Part shown: in pieces, positions 11,646 to 26,300 of the stretch | Layout of the letters: every line of letters begins with the position of its first letter | How positions within the stretch are numbered: position 1 is the stretch's first letter | From: Amphimedon queenslandica | Lineage: Eukaryota; Porifera; Demospongiae; Haplosclerida; Niphatidae | Length of the DNA stretch: 35,787 nucleotides | Assembly: GCF_000090795.2 (NCBI RefSeq) | Contig: NW_003546311.1 | Span: forward strand, 263,570-299,356 | Direction of reading: 5' to 3' | Notes under the pieces: generated by a model | Database searches by the model: none | Told to the model about the DNA's origin: nothing | Seen by the model: only the letters and a program-made list of their open reading frames with translations | Position numbers and translations under genes: made by a program

Positions 11646-11653
11646 CACGTGAC
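11646..11653 (-). promoter_or_regulatory. CACGTG E-box ~30 bp upstream of MRH start
   Basis: The plus strand reads CACGTGAC, which matches eight of ten positions of the TFEB/MITF CLEAR consensus GTCACGTGAC. It lies about 30 bp upstream of the MRH-protein start codon. In animals such sites drive lysosomal genes, which would fit an MRH protein. The functional assignment is inference. Confidence 0.4.
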
Positions 11654-11789
11654 ATGCGCCCCCACTAAAAACAAGATTATTTTGTGGGTGGGGCTGAAAT
11701 ATTCTAATTCTTTTCATAGATATTATAGGTTTTGCTAACAAAAATGTGTTTGTATGATTGATGCATGTATGAAAATAACAATTTTAAGT

Positions 11790-12286
11790 TCATGAATTGA
11801 TACTGAAAAAAATTGAGTCATGTAAATCCTGTACCAGCTGAGGACTCTCCATGCAGTTTCCAACCATCTCGTACAAATGTAAAACAATCGTGAATGTTTC
11901 GTGCATCTTTTCAATAGCACCATAAGGCTCTAATATATGAAGGCTGTTAGAAAGGACATCATTAAGAATCTAAAGAGAGAAAGAATGAACTGAGTGCCTA
12001 GCAAGTTATTCTATCTTACCTTATCAATGTCAGTCACAGTATTATAGAGTATTGTATGTATCTCATAAGCAGAATTGCAATTAGAATTATTCTGCATATT
12101 ATCAGAGCATTGCTTATTCCAGTCTTTTGTTATAGAGCCAAGTAAAATTACAGCATCGAGGAGGAGCTTTTGCTCTGGAGATGCTGATGAAGTGACATTA
12201 GGGAGTGAAGACACTGTGAGTAGATGGTCTTCAAGTTGGCTCAGAGTGTTGCAAATCTCGTTTAGCTTGTTTACAACGTCCTCCAT
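11790..12286 (-). CDS. Uncharacterised 148-aa helical protein
   Basis: Two coding exons (12286-12020, 11969-11790) join at a phase-0 intron of 50 nt to give 148 aa. I do not recognise the family. It starts MEDVVNKLNEICNTLSQLED, is leucine-rich with heptad-like spacing, lacks a signal peptide or membrane segment, and is probably all alpha-helical and intracellular. The second exon (ILNDVLSNSLHILEPYGAIE...) continues the same helical character and contains the short motif LHLYEMVGNCMESPQLV. It is sandwiched, same strand, between the MRH gene (173-bp gap) and DENND11 (395-bp gap). Small helical subunits of larger assemblies (Mediator, HAUS, kinetochore, exocyst accessory) often look like this; none is claimed. 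Confidence 0.7.
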
Positions 12287-12681
12287 CGGAATTTTGAGTC
12301 TCTGTAGTCTGCTTGATTTATTTATGAATTTTCTAGCCTGCCTTGGCTCGATCGCTGGTTATGCTTTTATAAGAAATAATCCCGTCGATTTGTGGGCGCC
12401 GCCAGACAAATCTGATTGAATCATAGATACTACAAACACATGATTGAACCATGAACGTGAACTCATGTATGGATGACGTTAAATCTAATAGATGAAAATT
12501 CCAGCCATTGTTAGCTTTGCTTGCTATTAATGATGCATTAAAAGTGTCTGTAGTCTACAGTCAACACACAAAATGTTTTAAAATTATTAAATTTATAGCA
12601 AGAGTAGTTTGTTTTATAGCTTGTTACAATACAAATTTTAATTTCAATATACCAGGGTACAAACTTAATAACATTATAAAT

Positions 12682-15262
12682 TTATATACAGCAAGGAAAA
12701 GCGTCACTTTGCCTCTGCACAGTTACATTCAGACTATGCAATGAAGCTAGTTCTGTTAGGAAAATGTGATCCTTCGGGTGTAACCCGATCAGTTGCACCA
12801 TCTCGCACGTCATCACATGATCTTCACACGAGTCACCATCAACATTGATCAATGACTGATATACTTCAGTATTTAACTGTTGGAAGAATCTAAAGGTAAA
12901 ACCAAGTGAGAGAGGATAGCGTAGTATTTATAAGAAAATAAAAAGGCCATGAGAACTTGATTATACCTTGCAAGCATGACATCTTGCTCTGTTTTGTCCT
13001 TCATAGCTCTAGTAAGTGTAAAAGCCATGTCCCTAGAGGTAGGAGTCACATGACTAGCACATGATGCAGGATTCTGACTTACTGTGAGTGGATGAGTTGT
13101 GTGTAGCGCTGCTCGTCCGTGGGTGTGAGTCTAAGAAAGCAGTCTAGTCTATTGGAGGTTGGTATTATGGTCTGACTGTCAATGTATATGTCATAAAGGT
13201 CAGTCTTGCTCTGAAATATTCTCTCGGTGGTGCCTATCAATATAAAAATAAGCAATAATAATAATAATAATACTTGTTATTGTTGTGCTTACATGCAATG
13301 TAGCTATTGAGTGTTGAGATATAGTCAATATCGGCAACATTGACAAAGAAGAGTGGATTCTGACCGGTGTCTATTTCTGTATTCTCAATATTATGCGAGG
13401 CTAAAAGGCACATACAGTATACTATAGGGAGAGAGAGGTGGGAAGATAGAAAGAGGAAAAGTTTATAAATTATTATTTTTGGGCTTCACCCAATAATTTA
13501 ATAACATCTGTGATCAAAATTGGATTTTTTTTACAATTTTTCAAGTTGCTCAAAAATTGGGCCAAAGTCCCTGTACTATAGCACATGGTCTCGGGCCAAA
13601 TTTTGGCAAAAATGACTAGGAGAGAATTTACCATTTTTATAATTTTTTCTTATACATATACATGTACTTATGTTGTATAGAAAGTTTGTGCTGGTTCCGA
13701 TGAAAATTGTTTCTTTTACAAATTTTTAAAGTTGCTCAAAAATCGGGCCAAAGTCCTTGTACATTGTATAGTAAAGTATAGTGCACTGTCTCAAGCCAAA
13801 TTTTGATATTAGAATGCCCACACAACACAATGCAGTACAATGGGCGAGGCCTCACCTTTATAACAAGTAACACCAACAGGTGGAGGACTAAATATTAATA
13901 TTCTTTTCTTTAACAGTGAGAGTTTCCAGAGGGCAAACACTTTAGGCCCAAAGAACTCAAGGAACTGACTAAAACAGCCAGCAGGATGAGTAATCTCCAT
14001 GTGAGGAAGATCTTGTGTTGCTAGGGATGACGGTGATGTAGGGTTTGCTCTTGGGGCCTGAATACTCCAGAAATAAGACACCAAACTCTCATAATCACTG
14101 TTGGGATTCTGTACTCTAAACCTATTGACATAACAAATGATGTTTTTAATCTTTAGTCATTAGATTAGTATGGGCATATATAGATTATGTATGCTTGTAA
14201 ATTTGTGTTTGTTAGAAATAGAGAAGTGTGTGTTTGTACATGTACATGTATGTGTGGGTAAAATGCATATTCGTAACTTTTTGTTTGTATTACATGCGTG
14301 TGTGTGTGTGTGTGTGTGTGTGTACTTTGCTTGTTGACTCAGGAACTCCATGTGATTGTGAAGGTTGGAATAACTCACAGCCAAAATCCCCACAGACTTC
14401 ATCCTTGCTCCTCTCTCCTCCACATTGGAGACTGATATCTTCTCATAGCAACTTAACCCAAACAACTGGTTGTGCTTGAAGTAGCTGAGAATGAGAAATA
14501 AGTAACAGTAAAAAAAACTACTGGAAATACACGTATGCAGTTGAAAACTGATTAATGCATGTAACATGATTAAAGTAAGAGAAATTCACATGATGAAAAA
14601 CCAATTATAAGACTTATCTTTCCTTTCTGTATCAAACAATGTACACATAAACATACCAAGTAATCAGTCATGATCCCTCAAAGACAAAACAGGTACCAAG
14701 GAGATACAACAATCCTTTCATGACAGTTATGTACATGCACATAACGAATTATACTCCAACTAAACCATTGTTCTTCATTAAGACTATGTACATGTACATG
14801 TATAGTCAGTGTATTCATCATCATACAATACACACAATAGCATATTATGCTGTGTGACACATGCTCTATATTACTTACATAAAATCGGTTGTCACGTTAT
14901 GAAATCCGCTCGCCATTGCTCTGAACTCAACTCCATCTAAATTGATCTCTTCAGGATAAGCCCATTCTATGATGTTACCTAAGGCCAGGGAGTAGGTATG
15001 GACATCAAGTATACTAATTTTTCATTGTCTTGTCCTAACCTTTCTTTGTATCAAATGCCACCACAAAGACAGCTACAATCAAGTCTTTACCCAGTATATG
15101 CTGCATTCTATTTCTCTTCTCTCCCGCTGAGTCTTCCTCTAAGTCCAGTAGCCTGCTTTCTCTGTTAGCCTGGTGATACTGGTAGTTCTCGTCTTCTTCC
15201 TCCAGCCTTTTCCCTTCCTCGACTCCATCATCGTCTATTAGCAGCTCTCTATCGGGCTCCAT
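12682..15262 (-). CDS. DENND11: DENN domain-containing protein 11 (LCHN) ortholog
   Basis: Eight coding exons (15262-15040, 14978-14879, 14484-14326, 14121-13856, 13400-13293, 13233-13083, 13032-12967, 12889-12682) yield 426 aa. After an acidic N-terminus, the protein carries hallmark DENND11/LCHN strings that I recognise: [14 protein letters not shown], the [13 protein letters not shown] block, [25 protein letters not shown] and FFVNVADI. It ends in a CC dipeptide near the C-terminus as in vertebrate LCHN. DENN proteins act as Rab GEFs or related trafficking factors; LCHN is linked to neuronal outgrowth in vertebrates, but its biochemical target is uncertain. The protein appears shorter than vertebrate forms between the PPPVG strand and the VNVADI strand, exactly where intron 4 holds a repeat array. 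The start is supported by an acidic leader typical of the family and by no better upstream ATG. Confidence 0.92.
13480..13805 (+). repeat. ~180-bp intronic repeat family, locus 2
   Basis: Nearly two copies fill most of DENND11 intron 4 (13401-13855). The copies share 'GGGCCAAAGTCC', 'GGCAAAAATGACTAGGAGAGAATT', 'ACATGTACTTATGTTG' and 'GAAAGTTTG..CTGGTTCCGAT' with the arrays at 16.2 and 28.3 kb. The orientation is that of the 28-kb copies. Confidence 0.85.
14298..14323. repeat. (GT)n/(CA)n microsatellite abutting a splice donor
   Basis: About 13 dinucleotides. On the minus strand the DENND11 exon 3 donor (exon end 14326) reads GTACACACACAC, so the repeat starts within the 5' splice site. Confidence 0.9.
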
Positions 15263-15439
15263 TACTGTGTGTGCCCTGGAGTGACTAGACTATGGAGTGA
15301 CTCGGTGAAAGAGATTGTCAAAACAAAACCTGACAGCTAGCATTGAGCCACACCCATCAGCTACTCCCCTTAAGCCTTAATAATTTACACAATAGTTTGC
15401 TTTATGTACATTCACAATGATGTCTACAATATATTGGAG

Positions 15440-18010
<2,571 letters not shown>

Positions 18011-18068
18011 GATAGGACCTTTTTAGAAATTAAATTAGACCTACCTTTCTCTCCTAGCCATCTCAACG

Positions 18069-18074
18069 CACGTG
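18069..18074. promoter_or_regulatory. CACGTG E-box upstream of NSUN5
   Basis: A CACGTG core sits about 60 bp upstream of the NSUN5 start, in the 180-bp gap to the neighbouring gene. The extended 11-mer CACGTGGGCAA recurs at 35190. MYC/MAX/USF-type factors bind this core and commonly drive ribosome-biogenesis genes; the role here is inferred. Confidence 0.35.
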
Positions 18075-18190
18075 GGCAACCTTGCAAAAATTTGTAGGCA
18101 AATTGGAAATCATTCAAAAATTGACACAAATTTTATTGGATAAATGCAATAATATATTCTTGACAATGGTGTACATGTATTGTTGTTTTC

Positions 18191-18676
18191 TCAGTTGAAG
18201 CAGTCTGAAATGTGTTTACCAAATTCCTTGTCACTCAAATTCTTCAAAACTTTAGAACAGCCCGGACAAACACGCTGCTGCGATGAGAAGCTGAGAGGAG
18301 GAGGAGAAGAAGGAGGGGAAGGAGGAGGAGGGTCTCGTCCAGTCTCCATCAATCTACTAGTACCACTAGCTTTTGATCCTCTCCCTCGCTCCTCTACTCG
18401 ACTAGCTAAGTGTGATGGGACAACAATCTCTGAACGTCCTTTCTTATTTTTATTAGCCTCCAAGTCTTTAATCTACAGTGGATAATATAGAATGGATAAT
18501 AATCTTTAATCAACAGTGATTGAATGGATAGTAGTAATGGTATAGAAGGAATGAAAAGGAAACCTCTAGCTGTTATTACTACATGCTTTGGATTGTATGT
18601 GCTATTGATAACAGTTTTCATTTCAAATCTATACACACTAAGCAAAAGGAAGAGGCTGAGGGAGGATATTTAAAGG

Positions 18677-18737
<61 letters not shown>

Positions 18738-20802
18738 CTTGGCTAATATCAATAATTTGTAAGTGTACAAGCAGTCCTACCAAATCTGATGCAAGCCAAA
18801 AGCCCCCACTACCATACATGCATTAAGTTAGCATGCTCTTAATTTGGGGATGTTTACTATCAAAGAAATACAACAGAATATATACAAACCACAAGCAGAA
18901 ATAATGCAAAAGTCCATGTCCCAAAGATACTATAGTCAACAAGCTCCCAAACTTATACACAACTTCATAAGAATAAACTCATTATTTTGACTAGCCAGCG
19001 TTCTTCATTATTATGGCTATACATTGTACATCTAAACTCACATAAGTTCTGAGGGCAAGCATTTCGTCCTTTAATGTTGCCACCTTATTCTCAAGACTTT
19101 GCTTTTCTGTCTCAATCTGAGCCTTCTCTCTCTCTTTTTCCTGAGTCAAACTAGCCCTCTCTGCTTTAAGGTTTTGAAGAATAGTACAAAATGATGCCTT
19201 TTCTTCTTCAAGGCTAGTTTTAGCAGACTCTAACTCGCTTTGCAACTTCCTGTTATTCTCTAACAATATAGTCATTTCCCTAATGGTAGGCTAGAGGAAA
19301 AGAAATAGAGACAGAGAGAGAGTAACGAATAAATTCAGCTCATAACAATGTTATTACCTCTTTTGTCTGTAGGTTCAGTTTCATGTTAGCAATCCTGTCA
19401 TCCTTCTGAGCAATGTCATTCTTCAGTTCTTCATTCTCAGTCTTTAGTAATTCCTTTGCAGACTCTAGCTCCTTGCATTCTGCCTCAAGCTCAGATAACT
19501 CGCTAATCAATGTGTCCCTTTCATTTGTGACCTGAGGGAGGGAATATTTAAAGAGAGTAAGAATGTGCAAGAGGACAAATGTCTAAAAAAACTATTTGTA
19601 CCTCAAAATTTCCCCCAACAAAATATAAAATGATTACCTCAGACATTCTTTCTTCGATGGACTCTTTCTCGCAAATTAAAAACTTGAACTCTTCTTCCCT
19701 GGCACTGCTTTCTTGCTTTAGCTGATCAAACTGCTCTTGTACCTCCGAGAGCTCCAAATCATCAACTACACAGACACACATTCACATGAAATATTCATTA
19801 TTATGAGATTTAATGGTACAAAAGGGCAAAGGTTATTATACATCACAACAAATGAAAATAAATATAAATATCATACCAGTTCTGGTAGCTGGAGCACGAA
19901 GTGATTTTAATTTGGCTCTCAATTCTTCACACTCCTCTCTCCACTGGTCATTGACCTCGAGGATCTAAATAAATAATAAAAACAATGACATTTATCATAA
20001 AACCTTAGCACTGTCTACTGTACCTCTTGTATTTTGGTTTCTTTTACTTCCAACTCTTTACTTAAAAGGGTAACATTTTCATCACTCTCCTTTCTCTTAT
20101 CTTTCATCTTTTCCGTTAGATGCTTAAATGAGTCTAGGAGTTTTATTAGCGAGACAGTGTGAACACTGCTACCAGACACATCACACAACTCCTCATCAAA
20201 ATATTGCTTTATGCTACTGGAGGCTGCATCACAATCAAACCATGTTAGCCTTGATCTCAGAGTCTCTGACTTCTCGTAACCACTGGAAAGTTTTCTCACC
20301 AAAATATAAAGCAGTCTTGCAAAATCTTCAAACTAAAAATTATCAAATGACTTCATCCCTCTCTTTTTACTCTTACTTCATTTTTCGGTGCTTTCCTACT
20401 CCTTTTGCTTTCCCTTTCTCTCGTTCTTGGTTCTGTATCCTTTCTTGTCTCCTTATCCACCCCATTCTCAACAGGCGCTAGAGATGGGGGCAGCTTGATA
20501 TCAAGTTTCTCCAAACTCGTAGTCTTTTTCTTGTTTGATTTCCCAAATTCTCTCAAAGCCTTCTTCACGTCGGCAACTTTTGCAGGACCAAGCGTGACAA
20601 GTATGTCCACTATAATCTCCTTGCCTTGATTAACTCCAATTGTACCCTCTTCCTCCAACAAGGTCACCCTGTCAATGGTGTCCGTTGATATGTAACTCTT
20701 TTCTGCAAGACATTCTGCTAGAGATATGATGCTGCTGAACGGAGCCAGAGACTCTGTGTAGACATTTCGTAGAACTTGAGCTGCAGACATTAGCCCAGCC
20801 AT
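18191..20802 (-). CDS. Coiled-coil adaptor with CARD-like N-terminus and C-terminal CCHC finger
   Basis: Seven coding exons (20802-20377, 20332-20024, 19964-19877, 19765-19638, 19531-19358, 19290-19042, 18472-18191) give 551 aa. Residues ~10-95 form a helical segment whose hydrophobic spacing resembles a death-fold/CARD domain (LAECLAEKSYIS...IIVDILVTLG...VKKALREFG). A basic, serine-rich linker follows, then a second helical domain (~143-220). A long acidic coiled coil runs from ~220 to 455. The tail is basic and proline-rich, ending in CPGCSKVL...FGKHISDCFN. That CxxC...HxxxC finger resembles the NEMO/optineurin/CALCOCO C-terminal ubiquitin-binding fingers. I cannot name an ortholog. CARD-coiled-coil (CARD9/11-like) and autophagy/NF-kappa-B adaptor relationships are possible, and the CARD assignment needs a profile search. 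An in-frame TAG lies just upstream of the chosen Met. Confidence 0.75.
18679..18734. repeat. (GA)n microsatellite
   Basis: About 28 GA dinucleotides in the last intron (18473-19041) of the coiled-coil/CCHC gene. Confidence 0.95.
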
Positions 20803-23330
20803 TAACTATAGGATGATATTATTTTAAAATGACTATATAAGGGAAAGGAGAGTGAGACGTCAAAAATTATCACAAGCTTGTAATAATGACAATGCAATGC
20901 ATTATATCACATGGACTTTGACTCTTGCCCTGTAATGCTAGCACTGCTCCTTATACAATACCAATGCAGTTATCACACTGCTGTAAAGAAATGGCTTTAA
21001 TAATCAAATGTATGGCCAATACTAAAAGGTAGTTAATCCATTTAGCTTTACAGAGAGGGAGAGAGAAAGAGCATTTTCCTAAATCATAGGTGTAGTACAG
21101 TTTATATTTGGAGGTAGATCTAGTTTGCTTTCAAATCATGCAAAACACTGCGGCCCAATCAATAAAAGGTTTATATCTATGTGAAACTAATTAATTGATA
21201 ATAAATAACAAGCCAATCCGCTCTAACACTCGACCTCGCTACAACAGGCATAGCTTACCTCTTTATCTTGATTATAATTGTGAATTTAACCACACTGCTA
21301 CTCTTTTATAAAGTCTCAACGTTCCAGGATGGCAGGATGAGTTTTAGAGCTTATTATGATTTTATCTCTGGTCGGGGGAAAAGTTTAGGGAATGACCCAA
21401 TCAATCCACGCCCAAACTACTTTATAACCAGGGTCACGCTCCAATAGTTAGTATTTTCTAATTATACTATTGTAATAATTCTGGCATCATCATGAAAGTT
21501 CATTTGCTGAAGTTTATAGCTGTGAGCCCCAAAGCACACAGTGACTATTGTTTGTAACATATCATAGTTTCCTATACAAAGTAAACGATTGGACCTTTTG
21601 ACTCTCAGTCCCATTCATTTCTGGGAAAGTACATTCATTATTCATGATGAGCTCAATAATGAGTGCCCAGTCTGGCTGTCTCTATGCCATGACAATTTGT
21701 ATGTGACTGGCAACATGCTCTCTTTGTTAGTTTTTCATTGCAATTGCATGCAGCAAGTCCCTCTACTATAGTTGAAGCAATTACCCAATATACAACGTAA
21801 TAGGGTAATATTTATACAAAATGCTATGGTACTGCTATAGCTATAAAGTCTAAAATGAAAACGAATACTTGAATTCTTATAATTAGAGTTTAGTCATTAT
21901 GATATAGTCTTGTGATTACATCTGAAAATGCCCAACATGTACTTATGTACTACTTCATGAGTATATGAGTGATGCAATATCCCTTGCTGTCAAATTCTCA
22001 TCATATGTCCATGGCTCAATTTACACAGAACAAGTACCCTTTCCCATTCATCATTTTTTAGTACACACACAGCTGACGTCAATAATAATCCTTGAACCTG
22101 CTAATTATACTTTGGGACTCACTCCTATTGCTTGCTAGCTTGTACACAAGTTACACAACGAGCATGTATGATGAACTGACCTTTTAGAAATTATGGTTGT
22201 TTTGATAAACTATAAGTAACTTTATGTAGCATACCTGTAATGGCATATTGAAACTACCTTTATCTTCTTCCCAATACTCATTACTGCAAGCATAATTACT
22301 GCTAAAGGCATGTTTTGCATGTATACAATGTCCACATGTTGATGCATGGATACACACTTGTTGCAGATAGAGGACATCAAATCATCAGTCGATTGGCTGC
22401 ATGAGTTCATTGAGTTTCAATGTATAAAGGGAATGCAAGCTAGCAAGGTGCACATCTTGGGAATGACAAAAGGCATACTCGACATGCAAAAACTTCACCT
22501 TTGTTCTCTATTCTCAACTATCTTTGGACTACTGGTGATCCGGCATAAATTGAATGCTGTCTTTTTAACTCTTAAAAATAACAAAAACATCCTAATTAAG
22601 ATTCATTATCCTATTATGAAAAATGGGTTTGCATATACTTAACATGATGGGGGGATTCTATCAATGAAATAATAGGGCATTTGCAGTGAAATAACCAGAA
22701 CGATTTGGAATAGCTATGGGTTTTGATATCATTGGCTGAGAGGGACTGCTATGCTATTGATATCACCGCTGTCTGGACTATGTAATGCATTATAATAAAT
22801 CGAAGTGTATGCATTGAATTCAGTTCACAAGAATCACAACTGAACTGTGAATGCAATAGACTCTGTACTTATAATGTAAATATAGTAGCATGATGTAGGC
22901 AATGCATGGATTGCCTAAGGTAACACATATTGCATAATAATAACACATACAGGTGATACCTAATTAGTGTAGTTATGCTTGTATAGTCCTACTCCTATTC
23001 CCAGTAATGATGCACCTTTATCTAATAATGTGTATAGAAGTCGGCTTACAGCAGAACTATTATGAGCTCAGTGTGCACTGTGCAGAAGGTCGATTAAAAT
23101 TATCATTCCTCAATACATTAAGGGACTTGTACTGCATGACATAGCATTGTTTTTACACTAATGAGTGCTGCTGATGTGTAGCAGAATAGTCAGTGATTTA
23201 ATGATTTTATCATTTTAGGGGCACCCCCAAAGGTCACGAATAGCGGAAATGATTATGAAGTTATAAACGAACCGCCCATAAAAAGCACGCCATTCTTGTA
23301 CAACAAGTTTCAACAAGACTTCTATCTTTC
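20803..23330. other. 2.5-kb spacer without a recognisable gene
   Basis: This lies between the divergently transcribed coiled-coil/CCHC gene (minus) and ABIN-like gene (plus). Short ORFs such as 22346-22642 have no recognisable domain, no splice partners and AT-driven composition. A TATAG just before the minus-strand start at 20802 could be a 5'-UTR splice acceptor, placing the minus promoter farther upstream. The proximal ABIN-like promoter with a kappa-B match is at its right end. Confidence 0.5.
23218..23227 (+). promoter_or_regulatory. NF-kappa-B consensus match upstream of ABIN-like gene
   Basis: The decamer GGGGCACCCC fits GGGRNWYYCC at every position and lies 104 bp upstream of the start codon of the ABIN-like gene. 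In vertebrates TNIP genes are NF-kappa-B targets and form negative feedback. A single site could be chance; the location next to this gene family raises interest. Confidence 0.4.
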
Positions 23331-26300
23331 ATGGCAGACTACGAAAGTATAACTGACGTGACTGGAAACATGTCAACAGAGGGCCCGACAACTTTGTGTG
23401 ACAAGAATCTTCAAGAGGCCGTGGAGGCTCTGGCAGAAAGAGAAGGTGAAGTTGCCAAACTCCATCAGCAAATCAAAGAAGTAAGATAATATATATATAA
23501 TAATTATTATTCAGTTAGTGATTCGGTGGGCAATAAAAGTAGTTTTGATGACTTTCTTTTGTACCTTCAATTTAAGAGCTTTAGAAAAAGATGCATTCCA
23601 TTTGATATTCTAATTTACAAGTTTGACTAGAGGCATGCTATTCCTGGGTGGGTATTGTTTACTTGTAACTTCTATTGCTCCTTACAAGCTTCAGTGCATC
23701 TTGTTTCATAGCATTACTTGCATTACTTGCATTACTTGCAAGCTGTTATTATTTGACATGATAACGAGCCTACCACCAGTAGATCCTGCACATACTAACT
23801 TAATTGTCCCCTTACATACAATCACTTGCAAATGTAAACATTCTATTTCATTCTTTGCCAGCACTTTCAGTCTCTTTTTATTCCCACTTTACAAACAGTT
23901 ATTGCTGTGTCTCTTCCTTAAATGAATATTATTTTCTTTACACTTGCATCTCGTCAGAATTTACTACTATACAATGTGCAATTAATCTCCAATATAAACA
24001 AGACCATTGCAATGAACATTGAGTGAGAACCAGAGTGACCAGTCCTAATAAAATAGTTTGCAAACTTACCTCCAAAAACAAATAAATATAGTTGCCTATA
24101 GCATCAAATATGGCTTGGTTCATTTGTATAAAACTGTCAAGGGACTTTGTGGTGATATTATGTAATCGTGTAAGCATGTACTAAAACATAATGATGGTCC
24201 AACAATTCCTCTCAAGTATGGTATCTTGGCTAATTGGCTTCACTACTAATTTTGACATTTAACTCGTGTACATGCACGCGACCATACTAGGATGGAGTCA
24301 GCAAGGCTTGAGCTCCAGATTGGCTCATGACATCGTGCTAACAGAAGGAAAGAGGGCCACACTGTAGAGTTGTACCCGAATGAAATCACTACCTCTTGAG
24401 GTGACTTGGTAATAAAGATTAGGATGATATCATACAGCCCAGACAACACAAGCCCATAAATAGATAAAATAGAGGGGAAAGGGTCATAACTGGATTGCTT
24501 AATGGAAATCCTGTTTACATAATGACCTGGTACATGTGACTAGTAAATGTTCATGTGCATGTGAATGTAGTGCATGCTTTTGTCACATGAATATAGTACA
24601 AGTCATTCTTTAGTACATGTACAGGCATATTGTTTACAGTTGGCACTCTAAGTCTGTAGTTTTTCATTACCATTTAAAGAAAAGGTTCACTTTTATGATA
24701 ATTTCATGTTGTATCACATGAGTCCGGTAAACAGAGTGTCGGAGGGCATACTGAATCCTGCTGAGTCTAATAATGTTAGTTTACTGTGTCGGCATAACAT
24801 CATCATAAATATAATAACAGAGCCACCATATTGAAAGTTTTCTATTCATAGCTAGGCTATAATCGTATTTATAAGCCTGCTCAGCATTTAAAGGTTTAGT
24901 CCCCTGTTCTATTTGTAAACTCGATCGGATGTTGAGATCTGCTGTTCTATTTTTAGATACTGCTCATCAACCACAAGTGGGACGAGGAGTATAATGATTT
25001 GAAGAGACTCTATGAGTCTTGCATCAAGGAACAGGGCCAGTCCTCTTCTGCCTCACAGAAAAAAGACAAGACAATGGCCGAGGGTCTTGAAAGAGGGAAA
25101 GAAGAGCTGATTGAGCAGCTTGAGCACTTAAAATTAGAGAAGGAGAAAATTGAGAGAAAATATTCAGGTATACCAGTAGTAGTGGGATTATCTAAAGCAA
25201 ATGTAATTATCGTGTTTTTAGATCTTAAGTTTAAGTATGATCATATGAAATCTCAGCGGAATGATTTACTGAAGACACAGGCTAAAGCTCTTTCAGTAGC
25301 TCCTCCTCCGTCTTCTGCTAGAGTGGCTCAGATGAAAGAGGAAATTGATCTATTGAAGAGTCAAGTTCAAGCATTCAAAGTATTTTCAAAAAAAATAATA
25401 AAAATGATGTTAATATATATTATTAGGAAGACTATGAAGCTGAAAAAAGAGATAGGGAGAGACTGGCTAGTGAGAAAGAGACAGAAAGGCTTCGATATGA
25501 AGCTGAAATAGTCTCCATGAAAATACAGGTATTGTTGAATCCTATTTATTGTATTATGTATTGCAGTACGTGTGAGCTTGCTTTAGTATAGTGCACATGC
25601 AGCTTTTTGCTTTGTCCTAATATAGACCGTCCACTTTTGCTTTGATAAGAGAGAATGCATTGAATTGCCAGCGGAAGTGATCTAATGAAAAGAATGTATT
25701 GTTATTAGTACAATGTACATAATTGGCAAAATGCACTGTCTCCTACTCATTCTCTTATGTCACGTACAACGTCACGCATACATTCACTGGCATTTGTTTG
25801 GATTGGCTACATTGCATTTTTCTCACTCCCTTTTCTCTTCCACTCCTGCTGTTTCTATTCTTTTATCTCTAATCTCTCTCTCTCTTTGTATTTAGTTGGA
25901 TCGATCCACTAGCGAACTGGTACATTATAAAAATGAAGCCAAGAGACTAGGCCAGCAGTTGAGGCTAAAGCAGCAACGAGAAGAGGAACAATTTCGAAGA
26001 CATTTAGAAAGCCAGGTACGACTGCAATGAAATTTATGTTTATTCTCTGTCATTTTGATGATTTAAAATTATTTAATAATTGCATTAATAATAGGGCTAC
26101 TCGGCTCGTAAGACTCTACCTCCCCTTGACCCGTTTGTTGAGAAAGACGTCTACCCTTTATACTATTCGCAAAGCACTCCCTCCATTCCACCATCATCCC
26201 TTCCCTCTCCCACATCTGCCACGCCTCCAACAAGACGTCTCTCGCTTGGCTACCAGACCCACATGAGCGAGGTGACACGCCCACTTTACGAAGGGGAGCC

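Noticed and set aside
14160..14567. 135-codon minus ORF running through the CA repeat
   Set aside because: Only the part at 14484-14326 is coding (DENND11 exon 3); the rest is read-through of the intron and microsatellite.
22346..22642. 98-codon plus-strand ORF in the 2.5-kb spacer
   Set aside because: AT-driven composition, no recognisable domain, no plausible splice partner.
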